Shown: positions 1-6,941 of the stretch, piece after piece
Layout of the letters: each line of letters begins with the position of its first letter
How positions within the stretch are numbered: position 1 is the first letter of the stretch
Assembly: GCA_903860995.1 (NCBI GenBank)
Contig: CAIOSS010000647.1
Coordinates: 1 to 13,233 of the forward strand
Direction of reading: 5' to 3'
DNA: 13,233 nt
Source of the DNA: an uncultured delta proteobacterium
GTDB lineage: Bacteria; Myxococcota_A; Polyangia; Polyangiales; Ga0077539
The notes under the pieces: generated by a model
Told to the model about the DNA's origin: nothing
The model's input: only the letters and a program-made list of their open reading frames with translations
Databases searched by the model: none
Position numbers and translations under genes: made by a program

Positions 1-45
1 GGGGGTCGGAGTGGGACGAGATCGCTTGAATTCTCGCTCATTGCT

Positions 46-71
46 CCCCCTCTCCATTCATGGAGAGGGGG
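46..71. repeat. Perfect 12-bp palindromic hairpin, likely dispersed repeat
   Basis: Positions 46-57 (CCCCCTCTCCAT) are perfectly complementary to 60-71 (ATGGAGAGGGGG), separated only by TC. The right arm continues into a G-rich tail with CTGGGGGGTGAGGT. Palindromes of the form CCTCACCCC-N-CCCTCTCC...GGAGAGGG are known as repeated intergenic elements in many unrelated bacterial genomes, and this copy looks like one; that is recognition from memory. It lies about 90 bases past the stop of the minus-strand FecR gene and could also help end its transcript, but no T-run follows on either strand. The rest of 1-159 shows nothing I recognise. Confidence 0.6.
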
Positions 72-159
72 CTGGGGGGTGAGGTCGCTGAACGCGTACC
101 AGACGCGTTGGAGAACCGCTCTAAGGGGAGCACCCGCCCAGGCTCACAGCCGGCGGCGC

Positions 160-1572
160 TCAGCGCGGGGGCGGCGCGGTGATGGGTCCGCCCAGGCGCT
201 CGCGGAAGCGCACCGTGTCGTTGATGACGAAATCCAGCGTCACCGGGGTGTTGGCCCCGTAGGTCGCGCGCGTCACGTAGAGCCCGCGCTCGGCCTCCTC
301 GCGCACCGTCTCGACGTCGACGCCCGGGCTCGCGCGCACGGTGATGTTCGCGTAGGGGTAGGCCCGGCCCGAGGCGTCGCGCAGGCGGATCGCCACCGGC
401 CCGGTTCCGCCTGACGGCCGCCACGGGGACTCCAGCCGCACCTCGTGGAGCACCTCGCCGGCCTGCTCGGCGGAGATCGCCACGCGGGAGGGGCTGCGCA
501 TGTCCTCGGTGGTGGCGCACAGCAGCACGTGGGCTCTCCCCGGCACCAGGGCGTAGGACACGCCGGAGGGGAGGGCGGTGTCGTCGAGGCGGCAGAAGAG
601 ACCCTGCGGGACGAAGACCTCCGCCCCCCGCCCGGGGCCGCTGGGGATCACCCGCGGCGCGAAGATCTGGAAGCGCTGCACCGCGGACGAGTGGCTCTCG
701 TAGCGCTCGGCGTCGACGCTCACCACGCGCGCGAAGTACTCCCCCTCCGGGAGGCGCTCGGCGGCGAACCGGGTCTCGCCGGCGTCGACCTCGCGCTCGA
801 AGACGAGGTCCTCGAAGGCGGCGTCGCGGCTAAGGGTCTGCACCCAGCGGCGAGGGGGATGGTGCTGGCGCGGCGGCGCGGCGTAGCGGCCCTCGACGGA
901 GGCGGCGCCGTCGAGGGTGATCACCCGCGTCGGCAGGGCCTGGGTCCACACCGGCGACCGCGGGATGCGGATGGGGGGATAGGCCGCCACGCCGGGCCGG
1001 GCGTCGTCGACGCGCGTGGCCGTGCCCTCGCCGATGAAGAAGCTCCGCGGACCGTCCGAGACCCTGGCGCGGCCTCGGTAGGCGACCACCCGGGTGGTCT
1101 CCGAGGAGTCGACGTGCACGCGGTACTCGCCGCGGGTCATGGTCACCGTTCCGCCGGGGGTGCGCAGCGAGAGGGCCGCGTCGGGCGCCGGGGAGGCGGG
1201 CTGCACCAGCACCCGCACCGCGCCGCGCGAGAGGGTGGGCTCCCGCGGGGACCCGCCACCGGTGGCCGCGGCGGGCAGCGCCACGACGGACTGCTGCTCG
1301 ATCTGGAGGTCGCCCAGGCCCGGGAAGCGGAGCGTGGCCTCGGCGTCCTGGCGGGTCGTGACCTGGGCGCCGGGCGGGAGCGCCTGGGCGGTCGCGGGGT
1401 GCGCTCCGCCGGGGCCGCGCTCGCCCGACACGTCGACGCGGTTGCGCACGTTGAGGAGCTGCGCCGCGCCCGGGCTGGGGGCGGGTCGCGGCTGGGGCCA
1501 CGCGGGCGAGGTCGAGGCGACGATCGCGAGGGCGCAGGCGGCGCGCGGCCACCCGGAGCGGCAGGAGGTCAT
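160..1572 (-). CDS. Secreted FecR-domain protein
   Basis: A 470-residue protein with an N-terminal signal peptide: an Arg-containing start, a hydrophobic run (ACALAIVAS), and a likely cut after SPA near residue 24. Residues about 45-200 resemble the FecR domain (PF04773): a threshold phrase (LPPGAQVTT), an LRTPGG segment, a V-rich strand ending in AYRGRARV, and a closing FFIGEGTATRV. FecR domains are best known in regulators of iron uptake that act across the inner membrane. Here there is no transmembrane anchor, no anti-sigma domain and no neighbouring sigma factor, so a free periplasmic or surface role is more likely. The C-terminal half looks beta-rich, with an LPEGEYFARV segment typical of FecR-plus-Ig-like myxobacterial proteins, and no catalytic motif. 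The ATG at 1572 is chosen because AAAGGGAG lies 9 nt upstream. Divergent from pyrC. The FecR assignment is fairly sure; the function is unknown. Confidence 0.8.
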   Translation of the reverse strand: MTSCRSGWPRAACALAIVASTSPAWPQPRPAPSPGAAQLLNVRNRVDVSGERGPGGAHPATAQALPPGAQVTTRQDAEATLRFPGLGDLQIEQQSVVALPAAATGGGSPREPTLSRGAVRVLVQPASPAPDAALSLRTPGGTVTMTRGEYRVHVDSSETTRVVAYRGRARVSDGPRSFFIGEGTATRVDDARPGVAAYPPIRIPRSPVWTQALPTRVITLDGAASVEGRYAAPPRQHHPPRRWVQTLSRDAAFEDLVFEREVDAGETRFAAERLPEGEYFARVVSVDAERYESHSSAVQRFQIFAPRVIPSGPGRGAEVFVPQGLFCRLDDTALPSGVSYALVPGRAHVLLCATTEDMRSPSRVAISAEQAGEVLHEVRLESPWRPSGGTGPVAIRLRDASGRAYPYANITVRASPGVDVETVREEAERGLYVTRATYGANTPVTLDFVINDTVRFRERLGGPITAPPPR

Positions 1573-1581
1573 GAGCGGTCA

Positions 1582-1589
1582 CTCCCTTT
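1582..1589 (-). promoter_or_regulatory. Ribosome-binding site of the FecR-domain gene
   Basis: On the minus strand this reads AAAGGGAG, with AGGGAG 9 nt before the ATG at 1572. It fixes the start and gives this gene a conventional leader, unlike the divergent pyrC. Confidence 0.6.
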
Positions 1590-1597
1590 CGGCGGGT

Positions 1598-1603
1598 GAC
1601 ATA
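1598..1603 (-). promoter_or_regulatory. Possible -10 element for the FecR-domain gene
   Basis: The minus strand reads TATGTC within TGATATGTC. Transcription would begin near 1590 and give a leader of about 18 nt that contains the ribosome-binding site. No convincing -35 is seen 17-18 nt upstream. The element lies in the same 89-bp spacer as the pyrC promoter, so the two would interfere. Confidence 0.3.
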
Positions 1604-1624
1604 TCACGACCGCACATCGCCGCG

Positions 1625-1654
1625 TTGCGCCGCCCGAACCCGTGCGTGTAGGGT
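1625..1654 (+). promoter_or_regulatory. Promoter of pyrC, probably giving a leaderless mRNA
   Basis: A -35-like TTGCGC (1625-1630) is followed after 18 nt by a -10-like TAGGGT (1649-1654). Exactly 7 nt later comes the GTG start of pyrC at 1662. Transcription normally begins about 7 nt past the -10, so the mRNA would begin at or next to the start codon. No ribosome-binding site is present. Inferred from sequence only. Confidence 0.45.
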
Positions 1655-1661
1655 GCCGCCC

Positions 1662-2969
1662 GTGACACGGACTGTGCTTCTCGGTGGCCGGGTGATCGAT
1701 CCGTCGACGGGCCGCGACGAGGTCGCGGACGTCATCATCGAGGGCGAGCGCATCGCCACCGTAGGGCCGATGGCCGCGGCCGCCATCCGCGCCGACGAGC
1801 GCGACACGGTCATCATCGACTGCGCCGGGCGCTGGGTGACGCCGGGCTTCGTCGACCTGCACGCCCACCTGCGCGAGCCGGGGCTCGAGTACAAGGAAGA
1901 CATCGCGTCGGGCACGCGCGCCGCCGCCGCGGGCGGGTTCACCACCGTGTGCGCGATGCCCAACACGAAGCCCGTCAACGACAACCGGGCCATCACGGAG
2001 ATGATGGTCGCCAAGGGGCGCTCGCACGGCATCGTCAACCTGCACCCCATCGGGGCGATCACCCGCGGGCTCGCGGGCCGTGAGCTCGCGGAGATGGCCG
2101 ACCTGCGCGACGCCGGCTGCGTGGCCGTGAGCGACGACGGGCGCTGCGTCACCGACGCGGGCGTGATGCGCCGCGCCCTGGAGTACGCCCGCACCTTCGG
2201 CCTCGTGGTGGTGCAGCACGCCGAGGACCACGCGCTCACCGCGGGCGCCCAGATGCACGAGGGCAGGGTGTCCACCCGCCTCGGGCTCAAGGGGTGGCCC
2301 CGCGTCGCCGAGGACCACATCGTCGCCCGCGACGTCCTGCTCACCCAGACCACCGGCGCGGCCTACCACGTCGCCCACGCCAGCACCGCGGGCAGCGCGG
2401 CCATCGTGCGCGAGGCCAAGTCGCGCGGGCTCACCGTCACCGCGGAGGTCACGCCGCATCACCTCACGCTCACCGACGAGGCCGTGCTGGGCTACCGCAC
2501 GCACTGCAAGGTCAACCCCCCGCTGCGGGAGCAGTCGGACGTCGACGCGATGATCGACGCGCTCGCCGAGGGCACCATCGACTGCGTGGCCACCGACCAC
2601 GCGCCCCACGCCGAGCGCGAGAAGGACTGCGAGTTCGCTGAGGCGCCGCCCGGCATGCTGGGCCTGGAGACCTGCCTGCCGCTGCTGCTCGACCTCGTGC
2701 GCAAGGGGCGCATCTCCGTGGGGCGGGTGATCGAGTCGCTCACCACCTCGCCCGCGCGGGTCTTCGGGCTGCGCACGCCGTCGCTGCGGGAGGGGTCGCG
2801 CGCCGACGTGGTGGTCATCGACCCGGAGGCCGGGTGGACGGTGCACGCCGCGCGGATGCAGTCGAAGTCCAAGAACACCCCCTTCGAGGGATGGGCCGTG
2901 ACGGGCCGGGTGACGCGCACCTTCGTGGCGGGCCGCGAGGTCTTCCGCCACGCCGACGAAGCGGTGTAG
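1662..2969 (+). CDS. pyrC: Dihydroorotase, type I (PyrC)
   Basis: Converts carbamoyl-aspartate to dihydroorotate, the third step of pyrimidine synthesis, in the cytoplasm. At 435 aa from the GTG start it has the usual length for the Bacillus/Aquifex-type enzyme. All metal and active-site motifs are visible: HAHLREPG with His67 and His69, AMPNTKP, the VSDDGR aspartate, QHAEDH, HVAHAST, and ATDHAPH near the C-terminal end of the barrel. The type I class uses this Asp as a metal bridge instead of a carboxylated lysine. The frame is open back to an ATG at 1596, but those 22 extra residues (Cys/Arg-rich) are unlike any dihydroorotase N-terminus and would overlap the promoter. GTG 1662 gives the typical VLLGGRVIDPSTG opening. 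It heads a tight group with the next two genes (11 nt to the following ATG). No PyrR attenuator is seen, and no pyrB lies next to it in this window. Confidence 0.95.
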   Translation: MTRTVLLGGRVIDPSTGRDEVADVIIEGERIATVGPMAAAAIRADERDTVIIDCAGRWVTPGFVDLHAHLREPGLEYKEDIASGTRAAAAGGFTTVCAMPNTKPVNDNRAITEMMVAKGRSHGIVNLHPIGAITRGLAGRELAEMADLRDAGCVAVSDDGRCVTDAGVMRRALEYARTFGLVVVQHAEDHALTAGAQMHEGRVSTRLGLKGWPRVAEDHIVARDVLLTQTTGAAYHVAHASTAGSAAIVREAKSRGLTVTAEVTPHHLTLTDEAVLGYRTHCKVNPPLREQSDVDAMIDALAEGTIDCVATDHAPHAEREKDCEFAEAPPGMLGLETCLPLLLDLVRKGRISVGRVIESLTTSPARVFGLRTPSLREGSRADVVVIDPEAGWTVHAARMQSKSKNTPFEGWAVTGRVTRTFVAGREVFRHADEAV

Positions 2970-2980
2970 AGAGCGGCACG

Positions 2981-3262
2981 ATGCACGCGGTGGTTCCACG
3001 GTCGGGGGTGCGGTACGAGCTGACGCTGGTCCAGGGGGCCGAGGCCGAGGCGCGCTACGACGCCGCGGTGTTCACGTCCGAGCACACGGGCCGCGCGCGG
3101 GTGATCATCCGCCGCGACGGCGCCTCCCTCGACGGCCCCGCGGAGGACATCGCGGAGGCCCACGTCGCGCAGCTTCTCGCCCTCGCGAAGACCCTCGGCA
3201 AGCGGGAGGACGCCCCGTGGCCGCGTCGCATCAACCGATGGCGCTCGCCCGGCGTCCGCTGA
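2981..3262 (+). CDS. Small protein of unknown function (93 aa)
   Basis: Not recognised as a named family. The start ATG has GAGAG 8-12 nt upstream, 11 nt after the pyrC stop. The frame is open further upstream, inside pyrC, but that part is a shadow of pyrC. The first half reads as alternating strands (VRYELTLVQG, YDAAVFTSE, ARVIIRR). A helix follows (EDIAEAHVAQLLALAKTLGKR), and then a basic, Trp-rich tail (PWPRRINRWR). There is no signal peptide, membrane segment or cysteine, so a soluble cytoplasmic protein is likely. Its last 46 bases overlap the next gene, which points to translational coupling. Third codon positions are almost all G/C, supporting real coding. The basic tail could bind nucleic acid or membrane phospholipid; that is a guess. 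Confidence 0.75.
   Translation: MHAVVPRSGVRYELTLVQGAEAEARYDAAVFTSEHTGRARVIIRRDGASLDGPAEDIAEAHVAQLLALAKTLGKREDAPWPRRINRWRSPGVR
3204..3210 (+). promoter_or_regulatory. Strong ribosome-binding site that decides the DUF4105/Lnb-like start
   Basis: GGGAGGA followed by 6 nt and then GTG at 3217. This favours GTG 3217 over the in-frame ATG at 3238, which is 27 nt away and has no site of its own. The site lies inside the upstream small gene. Confidence 0.7.
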
Positions 3263-4386
3263 TCGCCCTCGGCCTCGCCGCGCTCGCGCTCCCCGCGGCG
3301 GCGGGCGCGCAGACCCACGCCGACCCGGAGGTGGCGCTGGTCACCATGGGGCCCGGCGACGACGTGTTCTCGCGCTACGGCCACGCGGCCCTCTGCGTGC
3401 GCGACGAGATCTCCCCGCAGGGCCGCTGTTACAACTACGGCACCGCGGACTTCACCACCTACGAGGCGCTCCTCTGGGCCGTGCTCCGGGGCACCGCGCG
3501 CTTCTGGGTGTCGGTGGTCGACGAGCCCGCGACGATGCAGCAGTACGCCCGCATCGAGGACCGCACGGTCTGGCGCCAGGTGCTCCCGTACCCCGCCGAG
3601 GCGCGGCGTCGGCTGGTGGCCCGGCTCTCCCTCGACGCCCTCCCGGAGCACCGGTACTACGTCTATCACCACTACCGGGACAACTGCACCACGCGCATCC
3701 GCGACCACCTCGACGCCGTCTCCGAGGGGTCGCTCTCCACCGCGCGCGCCGTGTCCACCCCGCGCACCTGGCGCGAGCGCACCCTGGAGGGCCTCGCCAG
3801 CGACGCGCGCCTGCTCGGCCTCGCCGAGCTCCTCCTCGGGCGCCCCCTCGACGCGACCATGAACCGCTGGGAGGAGATGTTCCTGCCGGCGGTGCTGCGC
3901 GAAGAGGTGCAGCGGGCCAGCGGCGTGGCCCCCGTCGCCGTGTCCACCCGGGTGCGCCCCGTCGAGCCGGGCGAGCCGGGCCGCGGGATCGGCCTCCTGG
4001 CCGCGCTCAGCGGGGCCCTCGGCCTGCTCGGCCTCGGGGCGGGGCAGCGCCGCTCGCGGGCCCTCTCCCTCGCCGCGCGCGGGCTGTTGGTGGCCGCGCT
4101 CACCCTGCTCGGGGCGCTGGTCTGGGGCATGGCCGCGGCCTCCGCCCTCCCGGAGCTGCACACCAACCTCATGGTGCTGGTGCTCACCCCCACCGACCTC
4201 GCGCTGGCCTGGTCGGCGAGCTGGTCGCGCTACGCCGCCGCGCGCCTCGTGGGCCTCGTGCTGGTCATCGCCGCGTGGACCCTCGGGTCCATCTCCCAGG
4301 TCGCCGTCGGGGTGGTGGCCATCGGGGCGCTCCTCGCCATCGGGGCCTTTGCGCGGGCCGACGAGTCGCTCCCGCAGAGCTGGTAG
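3217..4386 (+). CDS. DUF4105/Lnb-like membrane protein, candidate lipoprotein N-acyltransferase
   Basis: A 389-aa protein from the GTG start. Residues 1-31 form a signal peptide (RR, a Leu/Ala core, cut at AGA/QT). Residues about 35-250 match the DUF4105 family, now also called the Lnb N-terminal periplasmic domain: FSRYGHAAL with His56, CYNYGTADF, a long region with QVLPYP, and YRDNCTTRIRD with Cys157. After residue about 255 come roughly five hydrophobic segments, with a conserved-looking LHTNLMVLVLTPTDLAL stretch. This periplasmic-domain-plus-membrane-helices layout is that of Bacteroides Lnb, reported to N-acylate lipoproteins using conserved His and Cys residues. The family call is strong. 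The activity is inference, because many DUF4105 proteins are uncharacterised. Third gene of the pyrC group, overlapping the small gene by 46 nt. A lipoprotein gene lies two genes downstream. Confidence 0.82.
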   Translation: MAASHQPMALARRPLIALGLAALALPAAAGAQTHADPEVALVTMGPGDDVFSRYGHAALCVRDEISPQGRCYNYGTADFTTYEALLWAVLRGTARFWVSVVDEPATMQQYARIEDRTVWRQVLPYPAEARRRLVARLSLDALPEHRYYVYHHYRDNCTTRIRDHLDAVSEGSLSTARAVSTPRTWRERTLEGLASDARLLGLAELLLGRPLDATMNRWEEMFLPAVLREEVQRASGVAPVAVSTRVRPVEPGEPGRGIGLLAALSGALGLLGLGAGQRRSRALSLAARGLLVAALTLLGALVWGMAAASALPELHTNLMVLVLTPTDLALAWSASWSRYAAARLVGLVLVIAAWTLGSISQVAVGVVAIGALLAIGAFARADESLPQSW

Positions 4387-4404
4387 CGAAGCCCCCTCCG
4401 ACAC

Positions 4405-4410
4405 TATGGT
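4405..4410 (+). promoter_or_regulatory. -10-like TATGGT 7 nt before the pfk start
   Basis: TATGGT is followed by CGGTGGC and then GTG at 4418: the same 7-nt spacing as pyrC, and again without a ribosome-binding site. No good -35 is seen at 17-18 nt. An in-frame ATG at 4406 lies inside the hexamer itself, so promoter and ATG cannot both serve the same transcript. Confidence 0.4.
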
Positions 4411-4417
4411 CGGTGGC

Positions 4418-5764
4418 GTGGACACCGAACCCCTCTCAGGCTCCGTGCACGACACCTTCGCGGTGCGGCGGCTCGGCCCGTGCCGCGTGCCCTCGCCCCT
4501 CGACCTGTCGGTCATCGCCGGCGATTTCATCCCGGACTACACCGACGACCTCGCGCGGGTGCTCGTGCCGGTGGACTACAACGCCGGGGCGCCGCCGGTC
4601 ATCGCGGGCTTCGAGCGCGCCGGGGCGCGGCAGCACCTGTTCTTCGATCCGGCGCAGACCCGCGCGGCCATCGTGACCTGCGGCGGGCTCTGCCCGGGGC
4701 TCAACAACGTGCTGCGCTCGATGGTGCTCCAGCTGCACCACAAGTACCGGGTCCGCGAGGTGCTCGGGTTCCGCTACGGCTTCGAGGGGCTCAACCCCGC
4801 GACGGGCGTCCCCCCGATCACCCTCGACCCGTCGGCCGTGCGCGACGTGCACCGCCACGGCGGCTCGATGCTCGGCCTCTCCCGCGGCCAGCAGGACATC
4901 GGGATGATGGTCGACACGCTCCAGCGCCACGCCGTCGACATCCTCTTCTGCATCGGCGGCGACGGCACCCTCCGCGGCGCCCACGCCATCGCCGAGGAGT
5001 GCCTGCGCCGGGGGCTGCCCCTCGGCGTGCTCGGCGTGCCCAAGACCGTCGACAACGACGTCTCGTGGGTCGACAAGACCTTCGGCTTCGACACGGCCGT
5101 CGACGTCGCGCGGCAGGCCATCGACGGCGCGCACTCCGAGGCCCGCGGGGCGCGCAACGGCGTCGGCATCGTGAAGCTCATGGGCCGCGAGGCGGGCTTC
5201 ATCGCCGCCGCCGCCACGCTCGCCAGCGAGGACGTGAACTTCTGCCTCATCCCGGAGGTGCCCTTCGAGCTCGACGGCCCGCACGGGCTGCTCGCCTGCC
5301 TCGAGCGCCGCCTCGCCGAGCGCGGCCACGCCGTCATCGTGGTGGCCGAGGGCTGCGCGTCGCGCCTCGCCGACGCCGGCACCCAGCGCGACGCCTCGGG
5401 CAACCTGCGCTACGCCCACGGCGCGTCGGACGTCGGGCCCTTCCTGCGCGACGCCATCACCGCCCACCTGCACGCGCGCAAGGTCGGGGCGACGGTGAAG
5501 TACATCGACCCGAGCTACATGATCCGCTCCGGGGCGGCCAACGCCTCCGACGCCATCTTCTGCAACGAGCTCGCGCGCCACGCCGTGCACGCCGGGCTGG
5601 CGGGCCGCACCGACGCCGTCGTCGGGCGCTGGCACCGGCGCTTCACGCACGTGCCGTTGGCGCTGATCACGGGCGAGAAGAAGCGGGTGGACCCGGACGG
5701 GGCCCAGTGGCTCTCGGTCATCGAGACCACCGGGCAGCCGCGGCTCACCAACGCGGTGGCGTAG
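4418..5764 (+). CDS. pfkA: ATP-dependent 6-phosphofructokinase, long (type X/TP0108-like) form
   Basis: Phosphorylates fructose 6-phosphate to the 1,6-bisphosphate, the committed step of glycolysis. At 448 aa it is longer than the 320-aa E. coli-type enzyme and has an N-terminal extension of about 85 residues before the first nucleotide-fold motif (VTCGGLCPGLNNV). GGDGT sits at 180-184: Gly183 after Asp182 is the residue that marks ATP use, whereas pyrophosphate-dependent enzymes carry Asp there. PKTVDND (208-214) keeps Asp212, the catalytic base equivalent, and Lys209, a residue shared with PPi-type and group X enzymes. LMGREAGF and IPEVPFEL are further family motifs. This combination is that of the TP0108/protist/plant-like clade of ATP enzymes. 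The start is taken as GTG 4418 because of the preceding TATGGT; ATG 4406 (4 residues longer) is the alternative. ATP use is inferred from the Gly. Confidence 0.92.
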   Translation: MDTEPLSGSVHDTFAVRRLGPCRVPSPLDLSVIAGDFIPDYTDDLARVLVPVDYNAGAPPVIAGFERAGARQHLFFDPAQTRAAIVTCGGLCPGLNNVLRSMVLQLHHKYRVREVLGFRYGFEGLNPATGVPPITLDPSAVRDVHRHGGSMLGLSRGQQDIGMMVDTLQRHAVDILFCIGGDGTLRGAHAIAEECLRRGLPLGVLGVPKTVDNDVSWVDKTFGFDTAVDVARQAIDGAHSEARGARNGVGIVKLMGREAGFIAAAATLASEDVNFCLIPEVPFELDGPHGLLACLERRLAERGHAVIVVAEGCASRLADAGTQRDASGNLRYAHGASDVGPFLRDAITAHLHARKVGATVKYIDPSYMIRSGAANASDAIFCNELARHAVHAGLAGRTDAVVGRWHRRFTHVPLALITGEKKRVDPDGAQWLSVIETTGQPRLTNAVA

Positions 5765-5887
5765 GGGCCCGCGGCTCCACTCGTGAAACCTGGACGGATC
5801 CGTGCGAGGGTTGGCACCCGCTCGCTGGTCGATGGCCGCCGGTCGCACCAGCCCCCCTCCGCTCGCTTGCCGCCAGGGATTCACAGA

Positions 5888-6763
5888 ATGGAACGACTGC
5901 GAAGACTGGGACTTTTCTCGCTGCTGGCGGCGTCGGTGGGGTGCGCCGATGACGCGGCCGTCGACCCGTTCGCGGGGCCGGTGCCCGCGCAGTGTCCGGT
6001 CACGTCGACCGAGCAGTCCATGGTGATGACGAAGCTCGTGCTCCTGCGTCAGAGCGCGCCGGGCATCTCCGATGGATTCAACCTCGACGGACGCGTCAGC
6101 GGCGCCGACGACGCGCTCTCCTGCCGTCGGCGCGACCTGACGAACCCCGACGGTACGGCGGGAGTCGACAACCAGCTCTCGCTGCTGGTGCCCGCGCTCG
6201 ACACCGCGACCGCCGGCGCCCTCGACGCGGCGATCCAGGGTGCGATCAACAACGGCCAGATGATGTTGGCCGTCTCCATCGAGGGCCTCGACGACCGCCT
6301 CAACGACCCGTGCGTGACCGTGGTGTTCCGGCGCGTGCAGGGCAGTCCGTTCGTCGGGAGCGATGCCCGCATCGACCCCGGCCAGACCTTCGACACGATC
6401 CGCGAGGAGCCCGTCAGCCGCGTCACGGGGCGCATGCGCAACGGCGTGATCGAAGCCGGGCCCTTCGCGCTCGGACTGCCGGTCGCGGTGCTCACGGCGC
6501 GCTTCGTGATCCCCATCCAGAACGCGCAGTTGCGCATCCGCTGGCGAGCCGACGACACCTTCGAGGGCCTTGTGGGTGGCGGGATTCCTGCCGCCGGAAT
6601 GATCGCCGCCACCGAGACCCTGGTCATCGGGTCGGACCTGATGGGGCTCGTGCGGAGGTTGATCCTGTCGATCACCGACCTCGATCCCGACGAGGACGGA
6701 AACTGCCGGTCGTTCTCGGCGGCGGTGGCCTTCGAGGGGCGCGCCGCGTTCGTCAACCCGTAG
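5888..6763 (+). CDS. Putative lipoprotein with Asp-rich motifs, unknown function
   Basis: A 291-aa protein. The N-terminus is a lipoprotein signal: basic residues, LGLFSLLAASVG, then Cys19, with Ala at +2, so outer-membrane sorting would be expected by the E. coli rule. The mature part starts with a short Asp/Ala/Pro linker. Around 62-96 is an Asp-rich block (GFNLDG, Cys79, DLTNPDGTAGVDNQ), and at 264-273 a second one (DLDPDEDGNC), which resembles calcium-binding DxDxDG loops. The protein has three further cysteines besides the lipid Cys near these blocks (36, 79, 273), suggesting a disulphide. Proteins with a GFxLDG...C...GxDNQ pattern seem typical of myxobacterial secretomes, from memory. 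The start has AGGGA 8 nt upstream. G/C at third positions is slightly lower than in neighbouring genes. No enzyme motif seen. Confidence 0.8.
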   Translation: MERLRRLGLFSLLAASVGCADDAAVDPFAGPVPAQCPVTSTEQSMVMTKLVLLRQSAPGISDGFNLDGRVSGADDALSCRRRDLTNPDGTAGVDNQLSLLVPALDTATAGALDAAIQGAINNGQMMLAVSIEGLDDRLNDPCVTVVFRRVQGSPFVGSDARIDPGQTFDTIREEPVSRVTGRMRNGVIEAGPFALGLPVAVLTARFVIPIQNAQLRIRWRADDTFEGLVGGGIPAAGMIAATETLVIGSDLMGLVRRLILSITDLDPDEDGNCRSFSAAVAFEGRAAFVNP

Positions 6764-6941
6764 CGGGCGCTCCGCTCAACCCGTCACATCCCCTGCGGCG
6801 AGGTCTACTCCGTCGCGGAGGGAGAGCTCCCCTCGCGCCGCTTCTTTCACGAATCTGTCAAGGCCCCCAAGCGCCGGTGCGCGTCGACGCGAGAAGCTTC
6901 GTCGACCCGCGCGGCGGATCGGGGACCTCGGCGCCTTTCCC
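6764..6941. other. Intergenic, nothing recognised
   Basis: After the lipoprotein stop the sequence loses codon periodicity in all frames I read (for example 10 of 30 third positions are A/T in the frame of the following small ORF). No hairpin with a T-run, tRNA or clear promoter is visible. It may hold the promoter of the downstream small ORF, but no element stands out. Confidence 0.5.

Noticed and set aside
445..1599. Long plus-strand open frame antisense to the FecR gene
   Set aside because: Composition is Gly/Ala/Arg/His-rich with no motif; it mirrors the third-position G/C of the real minus-strand gene, which has a signal peptide and ribosome-binding site.
5811..5825. Sigma-54-like TTGGCAC before the lipoprotein gene
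   Set aside because: The -12 half reads TCGC, not TTGC, and the GG-to-GC spacing is one base short.
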